Source: Xenorhabdus lircayensis (GTDB lineage Bacteria; Pseudomonadota; Gammaproteobacteria; Enterobacterales; Enterobacteriaceae). From it: a stretch of 64,000 nt of DNA. The translations under genes were made by a program, and so were the position numbers. Below, in pieces: positions 8,887-18,078 of this stretch. The stretch's first letter is position 1, and every line of letters begins with the position of its first letter. The stretch is taken from NCBI RefSeq assembly GCF_016306625.1, contig NZ_JACOII010000033.1, positions 1-64,000 of the forward strand, read 5' to 3'. Below the pieces are notes generated by a model, which was not told the origin of the DNA, did not search any database, and saw only the letters and a list, made by a program, of their open reading frames with translations.

Positions 8887-8963
8887 TGGTACGCCCTACA
8901 GGATTCGAACCTGTGACCTACGGCTTAGAAGGCCGTTGCTCTATCCAACTGAGCTAAGGGCGC
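8887..8963 (-). tRNA. argU: tRNA-Arg (anticodon TCT)
   Basis: The minus strand forms a complete 77-base cloverleaf with encoded CCA. The 5' arm GCGCCCT pairs with the 3' arm AGGGCGT, with one G-U at the base. The D arm contains AGCTCAGTTGGATAGAGC, the anticodon loop is CTTCTAA (anticodon TCT) and the T arm reads CAGGTTCGAATCCTG. This decodes AGA. The satellite integrase begins 166 bases beyond the 3' end, so the 3' half is the likely attachment core. In E. coli the equivalent argU next to folD also hosts an integrated element (DLP12). Confidence 0.97.
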
Positions 8964-9153
8964 ATTATGGTATGTAGAATAAGAAACATCATTAATGCGT
9001 TGATGTAGCACCGGATTATACGGGCATAATGGAATGAGTCAATGGCCTTTTCGCTCATATGTTCATTTTATGGTTACCAATAAAACTGACAGGCGGTTCA
9101 TGTTCTGACAAAATAGCCCCTATTCCTATACTTGATGATGGAATCTTAAATAC

Positions 9154-10029
9154 ATGTCAGCAAAAATTATTGATGGGAAAACGATTGCGCAGACAATCAG
9201 AAGCGAAGTTGCAGAAAAAGTCAGGCAGCGTGTGGCTGCTGGAAAACGAGCTCCAGGTCTTGCCGTCGTTTTAGTGGGAGAAAACCCTGCTTCTCAGATT
9301 TATGTCGCGAGCAAACGTCGTGCCTGTGAAGAGGTTGGTTTTATGTCCCGCTCTTATGACCTGCCTGATACGACCAGCGAAGCCGAATTACTCTCCCTGA
9401 TAGATAACCTGAACACCGATACAGAAATCGATGGTATTTTAGTTCAACTTCCCTTACCTGCCGGTATTGATAATGTCAAAGTACTGGAACGTATTCATCC
9501 CGATAAAGATGTGGATGGTTTCCATCCCTATAATATCGGTCGCCTGTGCCAACGCGCCCCAAAATTACGCCCTTGTACTCCCCGTGGAATTGTAACGCTG
9601 CTTGAACGCTGCAATATCAATACTTATGGGCTAAATGCAGTTATCATCGGTGCTTCCAATATCGTTGGGCGCCCCATGAGCCTTGAGTTGCTGTTGGCAG
9701 GCTGTACTACTACGGTAACGCATCGCTTTACCAAAAATTTACGCCAGCATGTTGAACAGGCTGATTTATTGGTCGTTGCTGTCGGTAAGCCGAATTTTAT
9801 TCCCGGCGAGTGGATTAAACCGGGCGCGATTGTGATTGATGTTGGCATCAATCGGCTGGAAAATGGCAAGGTCATTGGAGATGTGGATTTCGATAACGCC
9901 TCCGAACGCGCCAGTTGGATTTCTCCTGTGCCGGGTGGTGTCGGCCCAATGACCGTCGCGACATTGATTCAAAATACCTTGCAGGCTTGCGAGGAATACC
10001 ATGATGTAAATAGAACTGAAGGATACTGA
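9154..10029 (+). CDS. folD: Bifunctional methylenetetrahydrofolate dehydrogenase / methenyltetrahydrofolate cyclohydrolase
   Basis: FolD interconverts 5,10-methylene-, methenyl- and 10-formyl-tetrahydrofolate in the cytosol, using NADP, and supplies one-carbon units for purines and formyl-Met-tRNA. The 291-residue protein matches the normal length. It shows the substrate-site segment [19 protein letters not shown] (about residues 42-60, with the catalytic Lys), the QLPLPAG loop and the Rossmann segment [15 protein letters not shown]. The C-terminal signature [14 protein letters not shown] is present. Its stop overlaps the start of ybcJ by one base (TGATG), so the two genes form an operon. Confidence 0.97.
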   Translation: MSAKIIDGKTIAQTIRSEVAEKVRQRVAAGKRAPGLAVVLVGENPASQIYVASKRRACEEVGFMSRSYDLPDTTSEAELLSLIDNLNTDTEIDGILVQLPLPAGIDNVKVLERIHPDKDVDGFHPYNIGRLCQRAPKLRPCTPRGIVTLLERCNINTYGLNAVIIGASNIVGRPMSLELLLAGCTTTVTHRFTKNLRQHVEQADLLVVAVGKPNFIPGEWIKPGAIVIDVGINRLENGKVIGDVDFDNASERASWISPVPGGVGPMTVATLIQNTLQACEEYHDVNRTEGY

Positions 10030-10241
10030 TGGACATTTTTAATTTAGATGGACACCCTTGCGTTGAGCTGTGTGACTTGCTGAAATTCCAAGGATGGTGT
10101 GAAAGCGGTGCAGCGGCGAAGACTGTGATTGCAGAAAGCTTAGTTCAAGTCGATGAGCTAGTGGAAACTCGCAAACGCTGCAAAATCGTTGCAGGGAAAA
10201 TTGTCAGCTTTAATGGCGAATCCGTTCGTGTTGAAGCATAA
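10029..10241 (+). CDS. ybcJ: S4-domain RNA-binding protein YbcJ
   Basis: This 70-residue protein is essentially one S4 RNA-binding fold. The HPCVELCDLLKFQGWCESGAAAKTVI segment (residues about 7-32) provides the helices that contact RNA, followed by RKRCKIVAGKIVSFNGESVRV strands. YbcJ is a small S4-like RNA-binding protein described in E. coli; its target is not established. It follows folD with a one-base overlap, as in E. coli where the pair is also adjacent, and a strong terminator follows it. Confidence 0.92.
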   Translation: MDIFNLDGHPCVELCDLLKFQGWCESGAAAKTVIAESLVQVDELVETRKRCKIVAGKIVSFNGESVRVEA

Positions 10242-10276
10242 CTCGGTGGGTAAACACTACCGCTAATGCCTTCCAG

Positions 10277-10316
10277 AAAATCAGCACATTAAATGTATAA
10301 TGTGCTGATTTTTTTA
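10277..10316 (+). terminator. Intrinsic terminator of folD-ybcJ
   Basis: The arms AATCAGCACATT and AATGTGCTGATT (12 bp) enclose an eight-base loop and are followed by a run of seven Ts, 36 bases after the ybcJ stop. Confidence 0.92.
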
Positions 10317-10444
10317 TTTTATAAATAGTAATTAATTATTTTATCAGCCAGTATAAGGTGAATCATAATTATAATAAAATATTATGAAAATAATGAGGGC
10401 AGTATTATAGGCAGATATTATCACCATCTCGATTTACAGCGTAA

Positions 10445-10996
10445 TTTAATACAAAAAATCAAGAGAAACCCAATAACCAATCCAAAAATGCAGGGCCAAG
10501 AATCAACCCAAAAGAAATATTAAATTGGGAAAATTTAAGTGTAGAACTCCAACAATTACCCAATGGAATTCAATACTTTCTTGATATCCCTAAACATGAA
10601 TTACCTATAAGACTAAATATTATCGGCCATGTTAACCAACATCACAATATCTATTCTATTGCTCAAAATAGCCGTAATCGTTTAACTCCAAAACAGTTAT
10701 TTTATAGTATTCAAAAATTGTTAGAAAAATATAATATTAATAGTATAAGGCTTTGTTGTTGCCATCTAGGAAAAACAGGCTTCGCTCAAGAATTTGCCAA
10801 CCTCACCAATAGGCCTGTTAAAGCCTCAATGGGGCAATTACGTATAACTCAACCTTATTTCGCTAAAAAATACCTAAATAATCGTTCTATAATTGTTAAA
10901 AATCCCCAGATAACAATACGAGTAGATCATAATAGACGCCATGATATCGATGTTTCTAACAGTCAATTTATCTGGTTTTATCCGCAAAATATGTGA
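10445..10996 (+). pseudogene. 5'-truncated remnant of a toxin-like protein (no start codon)
   Basis: A frame of 183 codons is open from just after a TAA at 10442-10444 to the TGA at 10994. It has no ATG or GTG near its beginning; the first possible initiator is a TTG at 10718. The translated part begins with a hydrophilic Asn/Pro/Lys-rich linker, then LPIRLNIIGH, then NSIRLCCCHLGKTGFAQEFAN with a following RPVKASMGQLRI. The pattern 'RL-x-C-x-H-x-G ... FA-x-x-AN ... PVKA' recalls C-terminal modules of large RHS/insecticidal-type toxins. I cannot name the family. The lack of a start and the surrounding AT-rich DNA suggest the tail end of a lost large toxin gene. Confidence 0.5.
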
Positions 10997-11096
10997 CCTT
11001 AACGGTATCTTGATAAACTATCATGCCAGAAATGTTTTGGTTTTCTAATAAGTTGCTATACTGAGAAGCTTACGTACAACTGAAAAGGAGTTAATT

Positions 11097-11333
11097 ATGT
11101 TAAGTAATAGAGCTGCAAAAAGGTTGTTGGGTATGTCTTATAAGTTAAGTAATTCTAAACGCAAAGTAACTATTTCTCTTCTTAATCTTGCTTCCAGTGA
11201 TAACACACATCAAGTACCAGAACATCTAAGTAATTCTTCTTTTGTTGCCATGAAACGAGACACATCTTCTGGAAAAGTCACGTATCATGCGGGAACTGTT
11301 TTCTATCCTGAGTATCTAAATATTCAGCGATAA
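11097..11333 (+). CDS. Small unknown protein, 78 residues
   Basis: I do not recognise this protein. It has a strong ribosome-binding site (AAGGAG at 11085-11090, six bases before the ATG) and a TATACT box at 11057-11062, so it looks expressed. The product is basic at the N-terminus (SNRAAKRLLGMSYKLSNSKRK) and serine/threonine-rich, with no signal peptide or membrane segment. It follows the toxin-like remnant by 100 bases and could be a leftover partner gene such as an immunity or small regulatory protein. That link is only positional. Confidence 0.5.
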   Translation: MLSNRAAKRLLGMSYKLSNSKRKVTISLLNLASSDNTHQVPEHLSNSSFVAMKRDTSSGKVTYHAGTVFYPEYLNIQR

Positions 11334-11411
11334 ATCTGCCTGTTTTCATTCCGCTCATGTATTACAACTACATGTATTACAATTAAAATTATCGTTGTGA
11401 AAACGTAAATG

Positions 11412-11446
11412 TGATAAAAACTGAACCGCCCACAAAGGGCGGTTCA
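11412..11446 (-). terminator. Intrinsic terminator of cysS
   Basis: GAACCGCCC and GGGCGGTTC (9 bp, loop ACAAA) at 11423-11445 are followed on the minus strand by AGTTTTTATC. The hairpin begins eight bases after the cysS stop. Confidence 0.9.
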
Positions 11447-11453
11447 AAAGTGA

Positions 11454-12839
11454 TTATTTACGACGCCACGTTGTTCCCTGTGAGCCATCTTCCAGCTCAA
11501 TGCCCATTTCATTTAACTGGTCACGCGCCGTATCGGCCAATGCCCACTCTTTGTTTTTACGGGCATCGTTACGTTGTTTGATTAACGCTTCGATTTGAGC
11601 AACATCATCGTCATTCGCCTGTGCTCCCCCCTGCAAGAAGTGTTCTGGATCCTGCTCCAAAAGGCCAAGAACACCTGCCAATTTACGCAGTTCAGCCGCC
11701 AGACCATTCGCCGAAGTCATGTCTTCTGCTTTCAGGCGGTTGATCTCACGCACTATGTCAAACAGGACTGAATACGCTTCTGGTGTGTTGAAATCATCGT
11801 TCATCGCTTCCGTGAAACGTGCTTCAAACGCCTCTCCACCAGCAGGCAGTGCGGATTTATCTGTACCACGCAGTGAAGTATACAGACGCTCAAGAGCAGT
11901 ACGCGCTTGTTTCAGGTTCTCTTCCGTGTAATTCAACTGGCTGCGATAGTGACCGGACAGCAAGAAATAACGCACGGTTTCAGCATCGTAATACTCCAAC
12001 ACATCGCGAATGGTAAAGAAGTTGTCCAGTGATTTAGACATCTTCTCTTTATCCACCATGACCATGCCGGAGTGCATCCAGTAATTAACGTAAGGGCCAT
12101 CATGGGCGCAAGTAGATTGTGCAATCTCATTTTCATGGTGTGGGAACATCAAATCAGAACCACCACCATGAATATCAAAATGATGGCCAAACGCCTTGCC
12201 GTTCATGGCAGAACATTCAATATGCCAACCTGGACGACCTGCGCCCCACGGAGATTCCCAGCTAGGCTCTCCTGGCTTGGACATTTTCCACAACACAAAA
12301 TCCATTGGATTGCGTTTTACATCCGTCACTTCAACACGAGCACCCGCCTGTAACTGTTCTAAATCCTGACGAGAAAGTAGGCCGTAATCAGGATTGGTGT
12401 CAATGGAAAACATCACGTCGCCATTAGCTGCAACATAAGCGTGTCCACGCTTAATCAGCTCTTTGGTAATTTCAATGATTTCTGGCATATGTTGTGTTGC
12501 ACGGGGCTCTGAATTCGGGCGCAGAATATTCAGGGTATCAAAGTCGTTGTGCATTTCTGCCAACATACGTGCGGTCAAATCGTCACAGCTTTCATTATTT
12601 TCAATTGCACGTTTGATGATTTTGTCATCCACATCAGTGACGTTGCGGACATACGTCAGATCGTATCCCAGATAACGCAGATAACGAGCAATAACATCAA
12701 ATGAAACAAACGTTCTGCCGTGACCAATATGACACAAATCATAAATGGTAATGCCACACACGTACATGCCCACTTTTCCTTCATGAATTGGCTTAAATTC
12801 TTCTTTTTGACGGCTGAGAGTATTGAAAATTTTTAGCAT
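11454..12839 (-). CDS. cysS: Cysteinyl-tRNA synthetase
   Basis: This class I aminoacyl-tRNA synthetase charges tRNA-Cys in the cytosol. The 461-residue protein has normal length. It has the [17 protein letters not shown] segment with zinc-ligand Cys28 and the HIGH motif (about residues 28-44). The [20 protein letters not shown] region supplies further zinc ligands, and [10 protein letters not shown] (about 266) is the KMSKS loop. The helical anticodon-binding domain and C-terminal WRRK tail are complete. It is transcribed divergently from ppiB, as in E. coli. Confidence 0.97.
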   Translation of the reverse strand: MLKIFNTLSRQKEEFKPIHEGKVGMYVCGITIYDLCHIGHGRTFVSFDVIARYLRYLGYDLTYVRNVTDVDDKIIKRAIENNESCDDLTARMLAEMHNDFDTLNILRPNSEPRATQHMPEIIEITKELIKRGHAYVAANGDVMFSIDTNPDYGLLSRQDLEQLQAGARVEVTDVKRNPMDFVLWKMSKPGEPSWESPWGAGRPGWHIECSAMNGKAFGHHFDIHGGGSDLMFPHHENEIAQSTCAHDGPYVNYWMHSGMVMVDKEKMSKSLDNFFTIRDVLEYYDAETVRYFLLSGHYRSQLNYTEENLKQARTALERLYTSLRGTDKSALPAGGEAFEARFTEAMNDDFNTPEAYSVLFDIVREINRLKAEDMTSANGLAAELRKLAGVLGLLEQDPEHFLQGGAQANDDDVAQIEALIKQRNDARKNKEWALADTARDQLNEMGIELEDGSQGTTWRRK

Positions 12840-13169
12840 CAGTGGGTTTTCCGTAAAATTGATGTACGTGTAATAAAGTCAAATGAATTTATTGATTATA
12901 GGCTTCTTTATCAGTGATATAAATATACCCTTCACTTTTCAAATTACTGCTTTGTTGACGACAACTTGAAATCCATTGGAGATAAACTAGGGTATAAAAA
13001 GCCAGATAAGGTATTTCACCTTGATATGCAATGCTTTGCAAGTACCGCAAGCCGCCTTGTTCTGATACGGCTTCAGGGTACTGACTCAAAATCTCAGATA
13101 TGATATAACAGCGTTTTTCCGAACCCCTAGAATACAGGGGCAATCAAAACTATTATTAGGATTTCTACT
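12840..13169. other. Intergenic region between divergent cysS and ppiB
   Basis: This 330-base gap must hold both promoters. A TTG-started frame of 84 codons runs on the minus strand (12889-13143) but has no supporting ribosome-binding site or recognisable motif, so I do not call it a gene. A small inverted repeat CCCCT-AGAATAC-AGGGG lies at about 13125-13141, just before ppiB. Confidence 0.4.
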
Positions 13170-13664
13170 ATGGTGACTTTCCACACCAACTTTGGCGATA
13201 TCGTGATCAACACTTTCGCGGATAAAGCGCCGGTAACTGTTGAGAACTTTTTGAATTACTGCTCTGAAGGTTTTTATGACAATACGATTTTTCATCGTGT
13301 TATCAATGGATTCATGATTCAAGGCGGCGGCTTTGAACCTGGTATGAAACAGAAAACAACTCAGGATACTATCAAGAACGAAGCCAATAATGGTCTGAAA
13401 AACAGCCGTGGCACTCTCGCAATGGCACGTACCAATGATCCACACTCTGCAACCGCCCAGTTCTTCATTAACGTTGTTGATAACGATTTTCTGAACTTCC
13501 GTTCAGAACGTCCAGACGGATGGGGCTATTGCGTATTCGCCGAAGTGGTTGAAGGTATGGACGTGGTTGATAAAATCAAGGGCGTTTCCACTGGCCGCAG
13601 CGGTATGCACCAAGATGTACCACATGAAGATGTGATCATTGAACGTGTTACTGTTAGCGAATAG
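13170..13664 (+). CDS. ppiB: Peptidyl-prolyl cis-trans isomerase B (cytoplasmic cyclophilin)
   Basis: This 164-residue cyclophilin catalyses proline isomerisation during protein folding in the cytoplasm. It has no signal peptide, which separates it from periplasmic PpiA. Active-site features are [15 protein letters not shown] (the catalytic Arg in FHRV and the FMIQGG strand, about residues 42-56), [10 protein letters not shown] and a C-terminal [16 protein letters not shown]. It is followed after 11 bases by lpxH, and the pair is probably cotranscribed as in E. coli. Confidence 0.97.
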   Translation: MVTFHTNFGDIVINTFADKAPVTVENFLNYCSEGFYDNTIFHRVINGFMIQGGGFEPGMKQKTTQDTIKNEANNGLKNSRGTLAMARTNDPHSATAQFFINVVDNDFLNFRSERPDGWGYCVFAEVVEGMDVVDKIKGVSTGRSGMHQDVPHEDVIIERVTVSE

Positions 13665-13675
13665 TTAATCGTTAT

Positions 13676-14398
13676 ATGAGCACGCTGTTTATTGCAGATT
13701 TGCATCTCAGTGAGCAAGAACCGGCAATTACTGCCGGTTTTCTGCGTTTTTTACGTGAGAATGCGATTCATGCTGAGAGTCTTTATATCCTCGGTGATTT
13801 TTTTGATTACTGGATTGGTGATGATGATCCCAACCCACTGCACACTAAAATTGCCCAAGCACTCAATGTACTGAAACAAAAAGGTATTCCCTGTTATTTC
13901 ATTCATGGTAATCGCGATTTTATGCTGGGTTCACGCTTTGCAAGAGAAAGTGGCCTGATCTTATTACCACAGGAAAAAGTGCTGGAGTTGTATGGTAAGC
14001 GTATTTTGATCCTGCATGGCGATACACTATGCACAGATGACATCGGTTATCAGCAGTATCGTAAGAGAGTACATACTCCGTGGATACAACGGTTATTCCT
14101 ACTTCTTCCTTTGTTTATCCGATTGAAAATCGCTGCCAAAATGCGTGCGGGTAGCCAATGCGCCAACAGCCAAAAATCCGAATCAATCATGGATGTCAAT
14201 CAACAAGCGGTTATCGAACACTTCGAAAGACATCAGACCGATTGGATGATTCACGGACATACTCACCGTCCGGCAATACATGATATTCAAGTTGGTGATA
14301 AAACCCTGCATCGCGGTGTGTTAGGAGCATGGCATGATCACGGTTCGATGTTCAAAGTGACAGAAACGTCCATTGAGCTAATATCTTTCCCTTTTTGA
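13676..14398 (+). CDS. lpxH: UDP-2,3-diacylglucosamine diphosphatase (lipid A pathway)
   Basis: LpxH hydrolyses UDP-2,3-diacylglucosamine to lipid X plus UMP at the inner membrane face, the fourth step of lipid A synthesis. The 240-residue protein carries the calcineurin-like metal-binding motifs in order: DLHLSEQEP (residue 8 on), [11 protein letters not shown] (about 41), GNRDFM (about 80), HGDTLCTDD (about 115) and [10 protein letters not shown] (about 195). Length and motif spacing are normal. It ends upstream of a PurR box. Confidence 0.97.
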   Translation: MSTLFIADLHLSEQEPAITAGFLRFLRENAIHAESLYILGDFFDYWIGDDDPNPLHTKIAQALNVLKQKGIPCYFIHGNRDFMLGSRFARESGLILLPQEKVLELYGKRILILHGDTLCTDDIGYQQYRKRVHTPWIQRLFLLLPLFIRLKIAAKMRAGSQCANSQKSESIMDVNQQAVIEHFERHQTDWMIHGHTHRPAIHDIQVGDKTLHRGVLGAWHDHGSMFKVTETSIELISFPF

Positions 14399-14436
14399 GC
14401 CTGCTTAACTATTTTGGAAAATCGACGAATCAAACA

Positions 14437-14452
14437 ACGCAAACGTTTTCCT
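14437..14452 (+). promoter_or_regulatory. PurR operator upstream of purEK
   Basis: ACGCAAACGTTTTCCT matches the PurR consensus ACGCAAACGTTTTCNT at every specified position. It lies 83 bases before the purE start, so purEK is expected to be repressed by PurR with hypoxanthine or guanine. Confidence 0.93.
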
Positions 14453-14534
14453 TGCGGAATTCGCGTGATATGATCCCCTGACTTAAACATCATCTTTGTT
14501 CTGGTAGACACACCAATACAGGAGCATCTGATTT

Positions 14535-15098
14535 ATGACGGCCAGCCCTGATCCCGTAACAGCTATGACTTCTACAACAGCTATTCCCACTACAACAATG
14601 CAACACCACGCCAAAATCGCCATTGTCATGGGTTCAAAAAGTGACTGGGCGACAATGCAACACACCGCTGATATTTTGATCTCTCTTGTCATTCCTTTCC
14701 ATGTCGAAATTGTTTCGGCACACCGAACGCCCGATAAGCTTTTTCATTTTGCCGAGCAAGCCAAAGAAAATGGGTTTGATGTGATTATCGCTGGTGCAGG
14801 TGGTGCGGCACATTTACCGGGGATGTTGGCCGCCAAGACCTTAGTCCCTGTGTTTGGGGTTCCAGTACAAAGTGCTGCGCTTAGTGGTGTTGATAGCCTG
14901 TATTCTATCGTCCAAATGCCAAAGGGTATTCCTGTTGGTACGCTGGCTATTGGCAAGGCAGGAGCTGCAAACGCAGCATTACTGGCTGCCCAAGTGTTAG
15001 CCTTGCATGATAATGTCCTGTTTCAACGTCTGTCAGATTGGCGCCAAGCACAAACACAGGATGTTTTGGATAATCCTGATCCGCGGGAGGATGCATGA
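14535..15098 (+). CDS. purE: N5-carboxyaminoimidazole ribonucleotide mutase
   Basis: PurE converts N5-CAIR to CAIR in purine biosynthesis. The core from [11 protein letters not shown] (residue about 31 on) through SAHRTPD, the glycine-rich [11 protein letters not shown] and [14 protein letters not shown] matches class I PurE. The 187-residue form has about 20 extra Thr/Pro-rich residues at the N-terminus compared with E. coli (169). An internal ATG at 14598 would give the usual length, but AGGAG lies upstream of the first ATG at 14535 with slightly long spacing. The last four bases overlap purK (ATGA). Confidence 0.95.
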   Translation: MTASPDPVTAMTSTTAIPTTTMQHHAKIAIVMGSKSDWATMQHTADILISLVIPFHVEIVSAHRTPDKLFHFAEQAKENGFDVIIAGAGGAAHLPGMLAAKTLVPVFGVPVQSAALSGVDSLYSIVQMPKGIPVGTLAIGKAGAANAALLAAQVLALHDNVLFQRLSDWRQAQTQDVLDNPDPREDA

Positions 15099-16162
15099 AA
15101 CCTGTTTGTGTATTGGGGAATGGTCAGTTGGGTCGGATGCTACGTCAGGCGGGTGAGCCATTGGGGATCGCTGTTTACCCCGTAGGGTTAGATGCAGAGC
15201 CGGAAGCGGTGCCTTATCAGAGCAGCGTTATCACCGCAGAAATTGAGCGTTGGCCTGAAACCGTATTAACTCGCGAGCTGGCTCATCACAAGGCTTTTAT
15301 CAATCGCGATATTTTCCCACAACTGGCAGATCGCTTGCCACAAAAACAGCTTATGGATACGTTGGGTTTGGCAACAGCACCGTGGAAACTGCTTTCCGAC
15401 CCCAGCCAATGGCCACAACTGTTTGCTGAATTGGGGGATTTCATCATCGTTAAACGTCGGACGGGCGGCTACGATGGACGTGGTCAATGGCGTATCCGGC
15501 CGGGCGATGAAGCAAACTTACCACCTGAGATTTACGGTGAATGTATCGTAGAACAGGGCATCCCGTTTTCAGGGGAAGTGTCGCTGATTGGCGCCCGTAA
15601 TGCCCAAGGTGAATCGGTATTTTATACACTCACTCATAATCTGCATCAGGAAGGCATTTTACGTACCAGTATTGCTTTGCCCAATACAAATAAGCAATTG
15701 CAGCAACAAGCAGAAAAAATGCTGTCCGCCATCATGGATCACCTGAATTATATCGGTGTGATGGCAATGGAATGCTTTATTGTTGGCGAAAATTTGTTGA
15801 TCAACGAACTGGCACCACGGGTTCACAATAGCGGTCACTGGACACAGAACGGCGCTTCTATCAGCCAGTTTGAACTTCACTTACGGGCGATTTTGGGCCT
15901 GCCCATGCCTCAACCAGAAATATTTGCGCCATCCGTTATGATCAATTTGATCGGTACAGAGATAAACCCTGCATGGCTCAGTTTACCGCTGGTTCGTTTA
16001 CATTGGTATGAGAAGGAAGTTCACCCAGTACGTAAGGTAGGGCATCTGAATCTAGTTCATTCTGACAATGATATATTGAGAACCGCATTACAAACGTTGA
16101 TCCCATTATTACCGGAAGAATATCAAAGCGGTCTGGAATGGGCCCAAGATAAATTAAATTGA
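15095..16162 (+). CDS. purK: N5-carboxyaminoimidazole ribonucleotide synthase
   Basis: PurK is an ATP-grasp ligase that makes N5-CAIR from AIR, bicarbonate and ATP and feeds PurE. The 355-residue protein starts with [19 protein letters not shown], the nucleotide/substrate-binding loop. It contains the ATP-grasp strands [14 protein letters not shown] (about residues 118-131) and [12 protein letters not shown], and the metal-binding segment [17 protein letters not shown]. It overlaps purE by four bases, showing translational coupling. Confidence 0.97.
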   Translation: MKPVCVLGNGQLGRMLRQAGEPLGIAVYPVGLDAEPEAVPYQSSVITAEIERWPETVLTRELAHHKAFINRDIFPQLADRLPQKQLMDTLGLATAPWKLLSDPSQWPQLFAELGDFIIVKRRTGGYDGRGQWRIRPGDEANLPPEIYGECIVEQGIPFSGEVSLIGARNAQGESVFYTLTHNLHQEGILRTSIALPNTNKQLQQQAEKMLSAIMDHLNYIGVMAMECFIVGENLLINELAPRVHNSGHWTQNGASISQFELHLRAILGLPMPQPEIFAPSVMINLIGTEINPAWLSLPLVRLHWYEKEVHPVRKVGHLNLVHSDNDILRTALQTLIPLLPEEYQSGLEWAQDKLN

Positions 16163-16188
16163 TCGGTTATATTAGATAGCCAGCTCAA

Positions 16189-16224
16189 GGAAGTGGTAAT
16201 AATTTAAAACAAACTACCACTTCC
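16189..16224. terminator. Inverted repeat between convergent purK and ribE-like gene
   Basis: GGAAGTGGTA and TACCACTTCC (10 bp perfect) are separated by a 16-base AT-rich loop. No adjacent T-run is seen on either strand, so it is a possible but not typical terminator for the convergent genes. Confidence 0.5.
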
Positions 16225-16247
16225 CATTCCAACTCTATGGGCAATTA

Positions 16248-16778
16248 TTATGTTTTTGGTAGCGTTCGGGATAGGGTATCCACAATTGTTCTTGTCATTT
16301 GATCTATCTCATAATTGAGAAAATCACCTACCTTAACTTTGCTGAAGTTGGTCATCCTTAATGTTTCTGGGATCAGGTTTAAGGCAATCGTCTTGTTTTC
16401 TTCTTCAATGCCATTGATGGTTAAACTACAACCTTGAAGTCCGATAAAACCCTTCAAGAAAAAATATTTAATGTTGTCTTGAGGGATCCGGATAACTAAC
16501 CGATAAGTTTCACCGGTTGCGGTAAATTCCACTACTTCTGCCATCCCCTCTACATGCCCATAAAGACTGTGCCCACCATTTTCTTTATTCATCTGGTGTG
16601 AACGTTCAACGTTGACTTCATCTCCAATGGAGAGAAATTTCAATGTCGTGGCATCAGCAGTAAAATCAGAAATATCAAAATACACTCTATCCCCATTAAA
16701 TTGGGTAACGGTCAGGCATGTGCCATCAATCGCGACGCTGGCTCCAACAGCAACCCAAAAGATAATTAAATATTCCAT
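16248..16778 (-). pseudogene. Riboflavin synthase alpha / lumazine-protein-like, N-terminally truncated
   Basis: The 176-residue frame contains most of two lumazine-binding beta-barrels: VGASVAIDGTCLTVTQFNG (residues 11-29), GGHSLYGHVEG (about 68), GLQGCSLTINGIEEEN (about 113) and NLIPETLRMTNFSKVKVGD (about 134). Riboflavin synthases are about 210 residues and begin with an MFTGIVQG motif used in catalysis. Here the first 30 or so residues are replaced by MEYLIIFWVA, and I find no continuation upstream in any frame. It is probably inactive as a synthase but could still bind a flavin. It is divergent from the channel/transporter/flavin-monooxygenase cluster. Confidence 0.65.
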
Positions 16779-17211
16779 TCCTATAATTTATCTCGATTTA
16801 AAATAATCATCACTCTTTAATTATAAGAATGTATTTCAATACAAAAAACACCTCAAATTCATTATACCAGTGTATCTTACCCCCCTATTTTCACTTTATC
16901 TGAGCATCCGAACAACTGGATTAAATTATCACTAATCCACGGTCTAAATTCTGATATTTAATATAACCCTAAATATAAAAACAAATAAATTTAACTCACC
17001 AGTGAAATTAAATCCATCATTAACAAATCCCTGGTATTAAAATCAACAATTTTTTAAAAAAAAGCAAAAAATAATGAAGCATCGGCTATTTAATCTGGCT
17101 AATGCATCATAAAACATGAATAAAAATAATAATTATTTGACATGAGAGCACAATTAAATAAATGTTACTCTCTTACAGTCAATTACCGATGAGATAACAA
17201 GGAGACACTAC
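16779..17211. other. AT-rich divergent promoter region
   Basis: This 433-base gap separates the ribE-like gene from the channel gene. It is very AT-rich with no credible ORF. TTGACA at 17137-17142 is a possible -35 box for the channel operon, with an A/T-rich -10 candidate (AAATGT or TAAATA) about 17 bases on. Nothing else is evident. Confidence 0.45.
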
Positions 17212-18024
17212 GTGCCACCGCTAAGGAAACAAGGAATCAACAATGCCTTAAGGTCTATTACCGCAACGACTACTGGTTTATCGGCCATTCCACTCTTCTT
17301 TCTTTTCTCAGCACCTGCGCAAGCCGATGGTTTTGTCAATTTTCAATCAATTGATACCAGTCTTTATTTGCAATTCGAAAACAAAGTCGCTCCCCAAAAA
17401 ACCTTTTCTCCCATTATAGAAGCGTTTGGTGATTACAAGATTGGCGATATGTATGTCTACAGTATTTGGCAAAATTCGCTGCAACATGACTATAAAGGCG
17501 ATAAAAACACCTATTACTATAAATTTGTGCCAAGACTCAGTGCCAGCAAAATCACGGGGTATGATCTTTCCTATGGCCCATTAAAAGATGTGCTGTTTGC
17601 TCAGTGGATTGCTAAAACCGAAAACGTAAAATACGACTATTTCCCCGGTATCAGCCTCGATTGGCAAGTGGATGGATTCAGTTGGTTGCGCACTATCTTT
17701 TACTTTGAGAATAATGCAAAAGGAAGCTGGAACGATCAGCGTATCCACATTGATTATGGTATTCCGTTCAGTAATCAATTGGGGGATTTCCGCATTGCAG
17801 GCACTTTCGATTATACACTGGGATTACGTGATAACCCTGAGATGATCGATTTCAAACCCGAATTACATTATGACTTGGGGAAAAAATTGGGATATCAACC
17901 CGGCCATCTGTGGACAGGGGTTGTCGTGAATCCGGTCAAAAATAAGTACAAAATAAAAGATACACCGTACTACCGCACGAATCAATTTAGCTATGGGGTG
18001 TTTATTCGATACAGCTTTTTCTAA
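17212..18024 (+). CDS. Outer-membrane nucleoside-specific channel, OmpK/Tsx family
   Basis: Initiation is at GTG, preceded by AAGGAG with seven-base spacing. The 270-residue product has a cleavable signal peptide (hydrophobic segment LSAIPLFFLFSAPAQA, cut after AQA near residue 38). Alternating beta-strands rich in Tyr/Trp follow, and it ends in FIRYSFF with a terminal Phe, the BAM recognition signature. Tsx/OmpK proteins form 12-stranded barrels that admit nucleosides. It heads a three-gene run with an MFS transporter and a RutA-like oxygenase, suggesting uptake and breakdown of a nucleoside or pyrimidine-like compound. Confidence 0.85.
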   Translation: MPPLRKQGINNALRSITATTTGLSAIPLFFLFSAPAQADGFVNFQSIDTSLYLQFENKVAPQKTFSPIIEAFGDYKIGDMYVYSIWQNSLQHDYKGDKNTYYYKFVPRLSASKITGYDLSYGPLKDVLFAQWIAKTENVKYDYFPGISLDWQVDGFSWLRTIFYFENNAKGSWNDQRIHIDYGIPFSNQLGDFRIAGTFDYTLGLRDNPEMIDFKPELHYDLGKKLGYQPGHLWTGVVVNPVKNKYKIKDTPYYRTNQFSYGVFIRYSFF

Positions 18025-18078
18025 TAAACACATAAAATAGTGCCGTTTTTAATGGTTTATATCCTTGATGGGGTCACA

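Noticed and set aside
12889-13143. 84-codon TTG-started frame on the minus strand between cysS and ppiB
   Set aside because: It lacks a ribosome site and recognisable motifs and lies in the divergent promoter region; more likely chance.
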